Of a stretch of DNA of 64,000 nt, positions 52,650-64,000 are shown piece by piece. This DNA comes from Chrysogorgia sp. JL179-B06 (taxonomy: Eukaryota > Cnidaria > Anthozoa > Scleralcyonacea > Chrysogorgiidae). Position 1 is the stretch's first letter, and each line of letters begins with the position of its first letter. The translations under genes were made by a program, and so were the position numbers. A model generated the notes under the pieces. That model did not search any database. It worked only from the letters and a program-made list of their open reading frames with translations, and had not been told where the DNA came from. The stretch covers positions 62,001-126,000 of the forward strand of contig JAYKKM010000222.1 of NCBI GenBank assembly GCA_035772405.1, given 5' to 3'.

Positions 52650-53130
52650 ATATCAACTCAGTGTGCATTGCGCACTTTTACTGGCTGAAATGACAAAACA
52701 TAATTGCAGTGTCTGGCTATCATCAGCAACTGTGGACAGCTGTTTCGCTCTCTTGGAGCTCGTCAGCACAGTGTAGCTGATGATAAGCCAGCACATCAAA
52801 AAGGTATATACATCATCACAGTCAAAGGACTTGATGTGGGATATACCACACTGCATAAATTATAAACCATCAAGAACGTTATAGTCTATATCAACTCAGT
52901 GTGCATTGCGCACTTTTACTGGCTGAAATGACAAAACATAATTGCAGTGTCTGGCTATCATCAGCAACTGTGGACAGCTGTTTCGCTCTCTTGGAGCTCG
53001 TCAGCACAGTGTAGCTGACGATAAGCCAGCACATCAAAAAGGTATATACATCATCACAGTCAAAGGACTTGATGTGGGATATACCACACTGCATAAATTA
53101 TAAACCATCAAGAACGTTATAGTCTATATA
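52650..53130. repeat. 238-bp tandem repeat, right-hand units
   Basis: The remainder of the interrupted unit (52650-52809), a full unit (52810-53048) and the first part of another (53049-53130), in the same orientation as the units at 31.4 kb. It ends in a short TA run at 53127-53148. Confidence 0.92.
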
Positions 53131-53253
53131 TATATATATATATATATAATCATTAGTCAACTGAAAAAGATCCACTTCAAGCCTTCAACCCTTTTTTATA
53201 ATATTGCCTGCAGTGTAAAAATAGTTGTGATGGTTTACTTGTTTTTTCTGCAG

Positions 53254-56200
53254 ATGTTTTCGAATGGTATTTGTTCAGGTGGCGGAAATTCACAAAATGC
53301 TCTGTTCCTATGTTGAGCAGTGTTGCTTTGTCATCTGGATATTATATTTTTATTCCCACTGTAATAATCAATTTTTACAATTATAGGTTGATATGAACTT
53401 GATGTCATATCTTATTTCAAATGTCTTCACTGCTTTGGTGAGTTTCCTTGCGAAATCACCATTGAGAGTTCTATTGAAAGCTATTTTTGGCCTGGAACAC
53501 CATCCAATATTTGCCATTTATTCCATCAAGACCTATTTGAGTATTGGGACAACCTACAAAAGCGAATGCCTGGTGCATCCGAAAGATCGTTTTTATTTGG
53601 TCTTCAAGATTTTTCCTTAAACCATGGCAGGGTAAGTTATTTAAATAAATAATGTTTACATTATTTCAATTTCAAGTGGCAGTCAATCAAAGTTTTGCAA
53701 CGACCCTACAATGATGTATGTATGTAACATGGTGTAGATGCAGCTCTAGAAACATTATACTGTCCTTGTATTTCGAGTTCTTATATTTATGCATATTTCT
53801 ACTACACTGTAATTGACTTTTAATTTATACCTCAACCAAGAAATTTACAGTATATTTTATCAGTGCAGTCTACATTCATTGCAGTCTACATTCATTGCAG
53901 CTTCTATTTTTAGTTTCCATTGTTATTTCATGTTTGCCTTTGCATTTTCGTTTTTGTCTTTATTTTCAATTTCAGTTCGCATTTCAATGGTCTTTTGTGT
54001 TTATTTTCCTTTTTTATTTTAGTTTCAATTTCCATTAATCTATTATCATCACTGGATGTGTTTATTTTCAGTTTCATTTTAGTTTTTATTGCAGTTTCCA
54101 TTTTTAATTTTCATTCCATGCATGGTTCGAGTCTTCTTATATGACCATATATGACAATTTTTACATGGTTTGAATGCATTATTCACGAATATGATGTGTA
54201 TCCAGATTATTAAATTTTATATTACTGTTTCATTATCTATGCATTGATGGTGTAATGGTTAGCATTGCTGCTTTCAAAGCAGCGGGTCTGGGTTCAATTC
54301 CTAGTCAATGCAATGCAATGAAACCCGTTTATATTTTAGACATGTACAATACATGTATGTGTCTCATTTCAAAATGCTATAATTCTTTTTGTATATTGGC
54401 ACACATGTAATTAGTCTTATTCTTGTTGTAGACTGGTACCATAAACATATATTGGCACATATATTGACATATATTGACAATTTTTATTGACATATTGACA
54501 TATATTGGCACATATATTGTATATTGGCACGCATGTACTTAGTCTTATTCTTGTTGTAGATTGGCACCATAAACATACCAACATTTAACAGGGCATTCAA
54601 AGAATGGAAGTTTTGCAAATTTGAGATGAACAAGGTTGAGAACAAAAACTGGATAGAATGTCCAGCATGTTTGTTGGACCAACACTCTGCCCATGTGGAT
54701 GGCAACATGAAACTTTACCGCTTTAAATCTGCTGGACATTAAGAAATGCACTGTTGTATATTCTTATGTCCACTTTCACTTACATGTTTGATAAATTTAT
54801 GCATTTTAATATGTATAATATGTAGTATTAATCCTATATTTCTGAGAGCATTTCAATGTATTTCAAATTTTTGCTTTATTTATTTTCACATTGTAGGCGA
54901 CAAAGAACTTGTTATTATGACGAAACGTTTGTTGCATCATGTGATAAAGTCGACGATCATTTAAAAAATATATACAAGAATGGAAAGAAGTATGAGGTAC
55001 CGTTTGTTAGGTATTAAGTGGAATACGCATAAAAGTACAAACCTTTTTAATACATGTACATGCTACAATAAATTACTTTTCCAAAATTTTTGCAAAGTTA
55101 CAGTAGTGACTAAAGACTCGACATTCTGTAGAATCACAGAACGAAAATTAGCGCGGTTTTTAACTATTATTAATTACATCAACATAGTTATTAATTACAT
55201 CTACATAGTTATTGACCACATCAACGATATACACATCTTTAATACAGAAAGTAACTTAGGCATGGTCATGGTTTATGCAATTATTAACTAAATATATTAT
55301 TAACTTTAAAATATTAAAATAATAAAATTATTAACTAAATAGATAATATATAATTATTAACTAAATAATTGTTAACTAAATATATAATTATTAAGTAAAT
55401 AGTAACTATATAATTATTAACTAAATAGTTATTATTACTACATCAACTATATCCACTTCTTACAGAAGGTAACTTAGGCATGGGCATGGTTTATATACTG
55501 CGTGTTCAAGTGGTACTTATACTGCATGCTCCAGGTTATATACTGCATGCTCAAGTGCTACTTCAGAAAAGAAATAGTTCGGTGTACTTATAACACTCTG
55601 TATTAAGCAGGCTATCTTCTGCAGCAATTATGGTTACATACTGTACATGTATTACTTCCAAATTAAACATTCACTTTGATGTAGTAGTACTGCACTCGAA
55701 ATCTAAAAGTAAGTATTTGTAATCTCTGGAAGTACACCAGCTTTTCTTATGTATTGAAAACCTTGCCTCTGTACAGTAGCACTATACCTGTATGTCGTTT
55801 GCAATCGATGCCATCTTTGTTTATTTTCAGTCACCACGGTATTAATTTACATGGCTGTCAGCGGTTTTTACCGGTGCTTTGTCAGAGAAAAATCAACCAA
55901 GGTGGCGACCAATGACTGGACGTGACGTCATGTGCAAATGATCTTTACGTTTATACTACTAGATATAATTTACTGTAAGAGTTTCTTTGTGTCTATAACT
56001 ATAAAATGGAAGTTGAAACGATTCTTGTTTATAGGCTAACTTTAGAGACTCGACCTGTGGCGATAGCAACTGGAGGGCTGCTGGTAACACTGGGCGGAAG
56101 AAAGCTAAACTGGATGAGACTGGTTTAGAAATCCTTGGATGTAGGCATAGTATTGCTCAAGCTGCCGTGAGTATGTTTTATGGTGAAATTTATGGGTACG

Positions 56201-59200
56201 CCCATTATCTGCAAAAGGAATACATGATGCCAAAACAAGTAAATTTCATGTGGTATGATATCATTTGCAAATATTGGCCTTGGCTTACCAAACAAGATCC
56301 TGCAACAGCGAACACCATGAAACCTGGGTTATCTGTTATGCATGCAAAAGCTCACAGTTGGAGTTGTCAGGTACTGTGTATGTCGTATATTGTATATAGA
56401 TAATATTATGGCAGCCTGCTTGGGGATGAAACTGACCAAAGTCAAGATGTGTTGTCATGACGTGTGATACCATAAAAGGCAAAAGGTTTCACACAGTACT
56501 TGTAAGCTTGGTTTACACGGGCAATTTTTCTTTGACCATTTTCAACTTGACAAGTGTAATATGCCCATGTATATGTCAAACAGACTTGTCAATTAAAAAC
56601 TTGCTCGTGTAAACTGAGTTACAGTGCATGCAAAAATGATCGAAAAGTTGTATATGATTTCTTTTTGATCTTTAAGTTAAAAATGTGTCTCCTGTACAGG
56701 TTTTATGGGGCGGTAGATGGCAAAAATCTGCAGCTGGAACGACAGGCGAAGAAGTCGAACAAATAAATAGCCATTTTTCCAGACTGGGAAATTGTACTAA
56801 GCACATGCGTCCAGAAGGTGAGGAAAAAGAACTTACCTAATCTGTATTCAAAGCTGGTAAAAAATCAGCAAATGCCGAGTTTTAAAAAGCGGGGCTTTAC
56901 TGTATGTACATTTATATGCGACATGCAGGCAAATATTTTACGATGGCGTAACAAAAGGAGCACAAAGCAAAGGACGACATCAACAAAAACGGAAAATGAC
57001 TGAAAACGACTCAATGAATAATGAATAAAAACGGCTGGTTGTGAGTGTTCCTTCATTCTCTTCTGATAGATCTTTCTGATTGATCTTTCTGATTTCTCGT
57101 TTGCTACAGCTAGAGAAGAACTTTTGACTGAGCATGCATTAACATGGAACAAGTGGAAAATACAGCAAATGCCTCTCGCTTTGGCGAAACGATACCTGAA
57201 GGTATTATCGTAGTTTCGATGACTATATAGAGCATATATAGAGAAGTATTGACTAGAAGAGTGTCCAGATTTGTACCCTGTTCCGTATTTTAACTTTGTG
57301 TTTGTGTTTTTTTTTTTATCAATTAGTTTAAAAAACAAAGTGACCAATCACAACGAAAAGTGCAACAAAGCCTTCTTGAATTGGATATTGAGGACCTGTC
57401 AGTTTTATCGAATTGGATAGATGAAGTGAGAATTGTTGCTCGAGGTATTGTGATATGTAAAAAATCCTGGGCATTCGTGCTTGGTCTGCTAATATATTTA
57501 TAATACGTATACATGTATGCTTATATATAATATATATATTGAGAGAGAGAGAAATATATATGCGGAAATATGAAATTTATTTCGAGTGGTTGAACAAGAG
57601 ATCACCTATTCAACACGAGAAATAGATTTCATGTTTCCAAGCATCCACGTATAAATTGTTCATTTGCCTTAAAACGCCTTGCCAAAATAGCATTAAACTA
57701 TAATGCTTATTCAGCGATAATCGTCATATCTGCGATTATTATAAACTATAATAAATTATATTTTTTTAACTTGACAGGTACATAGCTCGTTTTCTATACA
57801 TTGGTGTACGATAATCGCACATGGGATATCACTTTTATTAGTGGCGAGAAATCAATAAATAACTCTATTTTATATAATAAATATGCGTTACGCGTTTTTC
57901 CAACTCAACGTGCGTTTTTATAACTTGACAGATGCATTGCACGTTTTATGTACATTGGTGTACTATAATTCATTCTGTATTGCTGTAAAGTTAATATCAT
58001 TTGATTTTTACGTGGATGAATACGGAGAAGGATACTTCTGAATTGTTGCCATCGCTCTAAAACAACTAGTCTAGTCTATTACTCAAAGCCACTTTTCCTT
58101 GACTAATATCCCACCACATATATCTGATATCGTTTCTTGTAGAGGAAGCATCATTGCAAGCAAAGAAACCGGTTTTGTCTGATGATGTGAAGGTATTCCT
58201 GTGCGATAGACTTGCATCAAAGGCAATTTGCCAAAACAAAGAGTTGCAGACTCTCACAAAATACGCTTCAAATCTATTTCCGAAGTTCTACAAAAACATG
58301 GAGGTGAAGGATGCTGTACTCGTTACAAATTCCACCAAGGAAACTTTGACTCAAGATTGGGAGGCAACCCTTCAACGAGGGAAGGAGTTGATAAGGAAGG
58401 AAGTATTGGTATATTTGGAGCGAAATATGCAGAGTTTGCATTTCAGCATTAGTCAGATCGCAATGAACATGAGTAAATTGGCTGGTTAGTCTTGCTGTTT
58501 AATTCATTATTATTTTGTTATTATTATGTTAATTATTGTTATCGTTATCCTTTTCGTTTCTGTTATTGATGTTGGTGTTCTTATTATTGTTCGTGGTGCT
58601 GTTACTGTTGCTGTTATTGTTCTTGTTCGGTTGCATTTAGTGTCGCTGTTACTGGTGCTGTTGGTGTGGCTGTTACTGTTGACTGTTGCTATTACTGTCA
58701 ATGTTATTATTAACTTTCATGTCTGTTTCAAAGAATCATCCAAACAGCGAAATCGCCTTCGCAGAAAAATTACATGTAACCGAACTGCATTGAAGGAATA
58801 TGTTACCGATTACAACATCCTGAGACCGTCATGTCGTTTAGAGATTGAAGACGCTGAATATGGAAAGTTTCCATGGCAGTCCGAAAACGAAAAAAACGGT
58901 AATTTTTTGTATTTTCTAATATATACAGTACAGTACTTCTGTCTAAAAATATGTATGTGTGTGTATGTATGTGTGCGTGTATGTGTGTATGTATGTATGT
59001 ATTTATTTATTTATTAACGTAAATTGTTACAATACATGTATATGCTCTGTTCCCATTTGCTTTCTATCTCCCATTTTCCCTTTATTGTTTCACTCCGTCT
59101 TAATACTTTGCTTGTTTGTTGAATGATTGTTTCGTGGCTCTGCCTATGATTGTAGCTCTACCTATGCTGGTATATCAGTACGCTTCATTTGCATTGACAC

Positions 59201-60650
59201 CTTACTGTTTTCTATGTTACTGTAATTTTTAAAGGCGTACCGGTTCGTGTTAAAAAAACAATTTCGGAACAAGAGATGGAACACAGAAGGTACAAGGAAG
59301 AAATCGATCTAGTGAGGAAGGAAATGGAGAACTATTTGGGCTATTACAAGGACATCGTAATTCCAAAATTAGAATCTCAACAACAGCAACTCTTGACCGG
59401 TATTGTAATTACTGACTGTGTGTTGAAGCGTTGTGTACCTCATTCCGAATGTTAATGTATTTATTCCTGCCATTATTTAATTGGGTTTTTTTTGACGTGT
59501 GTAGACATTACGCCAATTTCTGATGTGGATGGTGATGAATGTGACAGTGCAATTACGTATACGGTATGGCAATCAGTTCTTTCTATTAAAAATCTTCTAG
59601 TTTTATTTTGAAAAACTAAGAAGATAACTATAATCAAACTCTGACTTTTTAGAATATATGCGTAATTAGTTTGTAAAAGATGCTATAAATGATAACATTT
59701 TGTTATTATATCATTTGCAAGGAAAATACTCATTTGATTCTAGCGAACCAAAGGTCGTCCGTGGTAAATTAGCGCTGTCAAGAAGAGGTCTTGATTTTGC
59801 CTTCACCCAGTTGTCATTTGGACTGGATATTTTCCGAGAGGTCTTGGACAGCAGTTCGCCCCAAGGTATTTTGGAGGAACTAGAGCTTGCTTTACGTACC
59901 AGTAGTGAAGATATCGACGAGGATGAAGAAGACAACATTGATGAAGAAGACAATCCTGACGACGTCTCAATTAGCTTCCAAGACCTGTTATCAGAAACTG
60001 GTGAAGCGCTTGTTTCCACAAATGTCGTTGATGCTGACCTCGATGGCCATTGCGCAGTATGGAAGCTTCCCTTTAATATCAGCCAAGGAAGCATTGGTGG
60101 GCGGAATGGCAGCAGCGCTTGCAGCCTAATTGCCTTGATAATTGGTCATGTGGTGCAGGCAAAGCAGATTCCATTTCCAGGTACTCATCTTGGATCTATT
60201 TCTCCTGTGTGGATCAACCTTCTTGTTCGTTGCATGGAGCTGGGGAACAAAGTTTACGATGATTTTCGTGCGAACTCGCCATCCCGTTACCTATCGACAG
60301 CAGAAGCATGTGACATTTTATCAGAAATCATATCGTTGATTCCGGAAGGTCCCTTACCTGTACGCCTTGCCGACATTTACCGTCCGTCTACTGTTGCAGC
60401 TCAACTTGAAAGATTACTCAAAGACTCAGCTAAAAAAATAGCTGTCCTTACTATTTCTGACAAGTCATCTGTGTTCATTTTACGTCCACCTAAGATAATT
60501 TTCATTGATAGCCACTGTCATGTTCCAAACGGTGCAGTGATCGTTGAAGGCAGTCGTGAATTTATTCATGAATTTTGTAAAATGCTGTGGGATCTCCAAG
60601 AACTATCGCCTGAAACCTTTGGAAATTTTGTAGTTGTACATGATGCATAA
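53254..60650 (+). CDS. KDZ transposase gene 2, 3' exons (catalytic core and C-terminal peptidase-like domain)
   Basis: Exons 53254-53360, 53387-53631, 54560-~54737, 54897-54996, 56035-56370, 56700-56817, 57110-57201, 57327-57444, 58143-58484, 58734-58898, 59235-59399, 59505-59563 and ~59721-60650. Motifs in order: ESYFWPGTPSN and SERSFLFGLQDFS; CPACLLDQHSAHVDGNMKLY; CYYDETFVAS; LDETGLEILGCRHSIAQ; MWYDIICKYWPWL (catalytic-type Asp); MKPGLSVMHAKAHSWSCQ; TTGEEVEQINSHFSRL (candidate catalytic Glu); PVRVKKTISEQEMEHRRYKE. The last exon holds GGRNGSSACSLIAL (candidate Cys at 60120-60122) and IDSHCHVPNGAV (candidate His), as in a papain-like peptidase. Problems: a one-base frame shift at about 53391, no GT donor before the TAA at about 54740, and a phase mismatch at 59721. 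It is recognisable but possibly inactive. Confidence 0.72.
54241..54311 (+). tRNA. tRNA-like gene with anticodon UCA (UGA-reading), 71 nt
   Basis: Perfect 7-bp acceptor (GCATTGA/TCAATGC), Gln-like D arm (GTGTAATGGTTAGCAT), perfect 5-bp anticodon stem (GCTGC/GCAGC) around TTTCAAA, four-base variable loop, and T stem CTGGG/CCTAG with TTCAATT. Loop numbering puts TCA at 34-36, which would read UGA. It lacks the long variable arm of selenocysteine tRNA. It lies in an intron of KDZ gene 2. It may be an opal-suppressor-type tRNA, an altered Gln/Glu tRNA, or a pseudogene. Confidence 0.6.
54390..54578. repeat. 60-bp direct duplication spanning a splice acceptor
   Basis: TGTATATTGGCAC..CATGTA..TTAGTCTTATTCTTGTTGTAGA.TGG.ACCATAAACATA occurs at 54390-54450 and again at about 54518-54578. 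The second copy contains the acceptor and first codons of the exon at 54560. The first copy keeps an AG in the same place. TATATTGGCACATA-type short repeats lie between them. Confidence 0.75.
54997..56034. other. Intron with short TTATTAACTAAATA repeats
   Basis: Between about 55280 and 55440 the sequence repeats ATTATTAACTAAATA with variation; TATACTGCATGCTCAAG recurs near 55500-55560. No coding sequence is supported. Confidence 0.5.
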
Positions 60651-60727
60651 TCCAATCAATGATAATTTAACATTTTTAATAACAATAGAACTATTCTAAA
60701 AGTGGCTGCCTTTTAATTGTTATTTCA

Positions 60728-60825
60728 TATGCATCTAAATTACCCTTGTAGCCGCATTTACGTAGTTGCACTTCAAAAGAAGATTTGGTCCCTAACGAGG
60801 CAAGTGAACCTAATTTAGATGCATA
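60728..60825. repeat. Short inverted repeat after KDZ gene 2
   Basis: TATGCATCTAAATTA (60728-60742) is repeated exactly, inverted, at 60811-60825. It lies in the 3' flank; perhaps a small MITE or an RNA hairpin in the 3' UTR. Confidence 0.6.
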
Positions 60826-60829
60826 TCAA

Positions 60830-61930
60830 AGGATAATTAAATGACTGTAATTTTTAGAACAGGTTTATAGACATATTCTTCTGCCATGTTTTTGGAAATC
60901 CTGCATTATGACTGATTCCATAAACGCATAGAAATAGAGAATAATACATGGATGTGCGGAAATATGAAAATTATTTCAAGTGTTTAAAAAGATCTCTCAC
61001 GAGTAAATAACACTTTATTTTATATAATAATTAAGAAATAGAAAACATTGTCCGTTTTTACATACAGTTATAAAAAACGAGTTGAAGTTTGTATTAGAAC
61101 TAGCCCCCAGGGCGAGTGTTTCCACACAGTTTCGAGTTCTACCAAACTTCCACGAGTGTTTCTATAACGATATGCAGACATACGGAAAAAATGTTTCTAT
61201 TTCTTTTATAAAATAACATTTAGAAAACAAGTGAAACATTTTAAAAATGATAAAAAGGCAAACTCTCTTTATTTGTATAAGACAACTTCTTCATCCAGTT
61301 AAATGACGATAAATACTGACAAGAATAGTATTGGATGTTGTCGTTTTTCTTTTTGTAGACATAGTTGACATTTTTAGTAGTTTTGTCGTAATGTCTGTTT
61401 TTAAAAAAGTCTGGAAATTTTCGTGTTTACATACAGTTATGTAATCATGGTTTTGAGCCAATCAGCGCACGAGTTTTCTAAATGTTATTTTATAACCATT
61501 AATAATATTTTTAGTGAAAGAAAATCCGAAAATGTTAGAATGTATAAATTTTAAGACTAAACCCCCGGGACCAGTTGTCAAAATGGATATATAACTGGAA
61601 ATTATAAATGCCCGTTCACACGGACGATTTTTGTTGCGATTTTTATCCTTCGGGTTATTAACTATGTTCTAACTTTGCACCAATGGTACAGCAGATTCGT
61701 TAGTGAAGTGACTCGATCGCATGCGTCGGAAGGAGAAAAATCACTCGCTCGTGTTAACGCGCGTTAAGTGGAAATGATAGCTACATGTATTTTTATATAG
61801 ACTTTTATTTAGTATTACGGAGGTAATTCTATTTGCATATTTTCAGTTTGGTCTCAGAATGGTGTCCGTTGTACAGAGATTTTGATAATATCACAATTTA
61901 AATAAAGTAAACAATCGGGACCAGCAATAG
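60830..61930. other. Spacer without a supported gene
   Basis: AT-rich sequence with no convincing open frame. TTATTTTATATAATAA-like and ATTTCTATTTCTT-like fragments recur (61010, 61200), but I could not define an element. Confidence 0.35.
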
Positions 61931-62066
61931 ACCATTTGTATGATGACGTATTTAATTACAACTACCAGAATGCTTTTCCAGCATCCTAGGTGATAACGAA
62001 TACCTTCAAAGCATTCTGGTATTTGTAGTTAAATGAGTGATAATATACGTCTTCATGCAAATGTCT
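61931..62066. mobile_element. Foldback MITE-like inverted repeat
   Basis: ATTTAATTACAACTACCAGA at 61950 faces its near-complement ending at 62034. Pairing continues outwards (ACCATTTGTATGATGACGTA against the inverse of TACGTCTTCATGCAAATG). It lies just before the satellite array. Confidence 0.65.
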
Positions 62067-62169
62067 ATTAGTGTCTGCAGTTGATTTTCATGATATGAAG
62101 TAAAGAAAATAAAATCTGTAGAACCTGGATTTCTTGTTCGCTGTTTTGTAGTGTTCTTTGTATAAAGAG

Positions 62170-63848
62170 TCCTTTAGTAGAGTCAGTGGACGTATATGAC
62201 CAAATTTGGAGGACGTATATGACCAAATTGGCTGAAATTTTGAAAGCACATTCCTGTAAAAATTTCAGAAATATATATTGAATTGAACAATGCGAACAAG
62301 AATTTGGTCTGTCATACAGTAAGACTATTACGCCTATATATAGGCAGACGTCCAAAATCACCCTACTTTACAAAAGTAGGACGTATATGACCAAATTGGC
62401 TGAAATTTTGAAAGCATATTTGTTTCACCGACTTAGATAGATGGCAAAAATTTCAGAAATATATATTGAATTGAACAATGCGATCAAGAATTTGGTCTGT
62501 CATACAGTGAGCTATTACGCCTATATAGGCAGACGTCCAAAATCACCCTACTTTACAAAAGTAGGACGTATATATGACCAAATTGGCTGAAATTTTGAAA
62601 GCATATTTGTTTCACCGACTTAGATAGATGGCAAAAATTTCAGAAATATATATTGAATTGAACAATGCGATCAAGAATATGGTCTGTCATACAGTGAGAC
62701 TATTACGCCTGTATATAGGCAGACGTCCAAAATCACCCTACTTTACAAAAGTAGGACGTATATGACCAAATTGGCTGAAATTTTGAAAGCATATTTCTTT
62801 CACCGACTTAGATAGATGGTAAAAATTTCAGAAATATATATTGAATTGAACAATGCGATCAAGAATTTGGTCTGTCATACAGTGAGCTATTACGCCTATA
62901 TAGGCAGACGTCCAAAATCACCCTACTTTACAAAAGTAGGACGTATATATGACCAAATTGGCTGAAATTTTGAAAGCATATTTGTTTCACCGACTTAGAT
63001 AGATGGCAAAAATTTCAGAAATATATATTGAATTGAACAATGCGATCAAGAATATGGTCTGTCATACAGTGAGACTATTACGCCTGTATATAGGCAGACG
63101 TCCAAAATCACCCTACTTTACAAAAGTAGGACGTATATGACCAAATTGGCTGAAATTTTGAAAGTATATTTGTTTCACTGAATTAGATAGATGGTAAAAA
63201 TTTCAGAAATATATATTGAATTGAACAATGCGATCAAGAATTTGGTCTGTCATACAGTGAGACTATTACGCCTGTATATAGGCAGACGTCCAAAATCACC
63301 CTACTTTACAAAAGTAGGACGTATATGACCAAATTGGCTGAAATTTTGAAAGCATATTTGTTTCACCGACTTAGATAGATGGTAAAAATTTCAGAAATAT
63401 ATATTGAATTGAACAATGCGATCAAGAATTTGGTCTGTCATACAGTGAGACTATTACGCCTGTATATAGGCAGACGTCCAAAATCACCCTACTTTACAAA
63501 AGTAGGACGTATATGACCAAATTGGCTGAAATTTTGAAAGCATATTTGTTTCACCGACTTAGATAGATGGTAAAAATTTCAGAAATATATATTGAATTGA
63601 ACAATGCGATCAAGAATTTGGTCTGTCATACAGTGAGACTATTACGCCTATATAGGCAGACGTCCAAAATCACCCTACTTTACAAAAGTAGGACGTATAT
63701 GACCAAATTGGCTGAAATTTTGAAAGCATATTTCTTTCAGCGACTTAGATAGATGGTAAAAATTTCAGAAATATATATTCAATTGAAAAATGCGAACAAG
63801 AATTTGGTCTGTCATACACAGTAAGACTATTACGCCTATATATAGGCA
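62170..63848. repeat. Satellite-like tandem array, about nine units of 185-190 bp
   Basis: The marker CCCTACTTTACAAAAGTAGG starts at 62361, 62546, 62736, 62921, 63111, 63299, 63487 and 63673, a spacing of 185-190. Units are very similar and contain short palindromes (CCTACTT..AAGTAGG, and GCCTATATAGGC or variants). Units at 62546 and 62921 lack five bases in the GCCTGTATATAGGC box in an alternating pattern, hinting at a dimeric higher-order repeat in the first half. The first and last units are more diverged, as expected at array edges. Confidence 0.93.
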
Positions 63849-64000
63849 TGAGCCTCTGCTGCTGCCGAACTAATCTAAATACTTATACAGTGTGTCCCAA
63901 AAAAAGGCTACCTTTTCAAATTCAAATTGGCATGTTAATTCAAGCAACCTATTGTAGTTCTTTGAAATTCATTATCGCGTTTTTAATTATTCTTAATCAC
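63849..64000. other. Right edge of the window
   Basis: No feature recognised after the satellite array. The sequence CAGTGTGTCCCAAAAAAAGG is reminiscent of transposon ends but is too short to judge. Confidence 0.25.

Noticed and set aside
54241..54311. Mitochondrial tRNA-Trp (UCA) insertion
   Set aside because: The D arm and T arm are of the nuclear Gln/Glu type and no other mitochondrial sequence lies nearby.
58510..58730. Val/Leu-rich open frame as a membrane protein
   Set aside because: It translates a GTTATT/GTTGCT simple repeat in an intron just before the exon at 58734.
62170..63848. CRISPR array
   Set aside because: Units of about 188 bp are tandem and similar throughout with no unique spacers; this is a satellite in eukaryotic DNA.

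Overview
The window is nuclear DNA of an invertebrate animal. Genes are split by many short GT..AG introns with consistent phases, AT-rich microsatellites are common, short TTAGGG-type telomere-like tracts occur inside the sequence, and the mobile elements are animal types: CR1/Jockey-like LINEs, a Penelope-like element, tRNA-derived SINEs, foldback MITEs, KDZ transposase genes and a Polinton/Maverick. A cnidarian or sponge is my best guess, but the sequence alone does not settle it. Almost everything in the window is mobile or derived from mobile elements.

Region 1 (about 0.2-10.6 kb, + strand) is a nine-exon KDZ-type transposase-like gene with cysteine clusters. Exon phases match throughout, and there is one frameshift in the last exon. 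A nearly intact LINE (1.8-5.87 kb) sits in its second intron, followed by the 3' stump of a second LINE, a tRNA-derived SINE and a MITE. Region 2 (12-24.5 kb) carries several large foldback MITEs and minus-strand exons: a P-loop ATPase gene (16.55-13.96 kb), a PHD finger exon (12.75-12.96 kb), and zinc/cysteine-rich exons of unknown genes (19.2-24.5 kb).

Region 3 (25.2-60.65 kb, + strand) is a second, longer KDZ transposase gene ending in a probable papain-like cysteine peptidase domain. Its fourth intron is 24.8 kb long and holds nested insertions: a Crypton-like tyrosine recombinase fragment, a Penelope-like fragment with a GIY-YIG end, a half-kilobase TA microsatellite, a 238-bp tandem repeat, a 5'-truncated LINE inside that repeat, an inverted-repeat element that captured part of a host gene (the 'SGCDTTS' family), and, inside that element, a 16.6-kb Polinton.

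The Polinton (35029-51601) is the centrepiece. It has a 6-bp target duplication (TTCCAT), and the uninterrupted target survives as an inverted copy 0.7 kb away. It encodes protein-primed DNA polymerase B (broken twice), DDE integrase with chromodomain, major and minor capsid proteins, packaging ATPase, a VLTF3-like factor, a BRO-N/VRR-NUC/C2H2 fusion, and a set of small membrane or coiled-coil proteins. Its genes lie in one leftward and one rightward block diverging at 45.57 kb, and several share an AT-rich motif just upstream of the start. Both termini fold back on themselves. I could not find the adenovirus-type maturation protease expected in this family.

The last 1.7 kb of the window before the right edge is a satellite-like array of about nine units of 185-190 bp.
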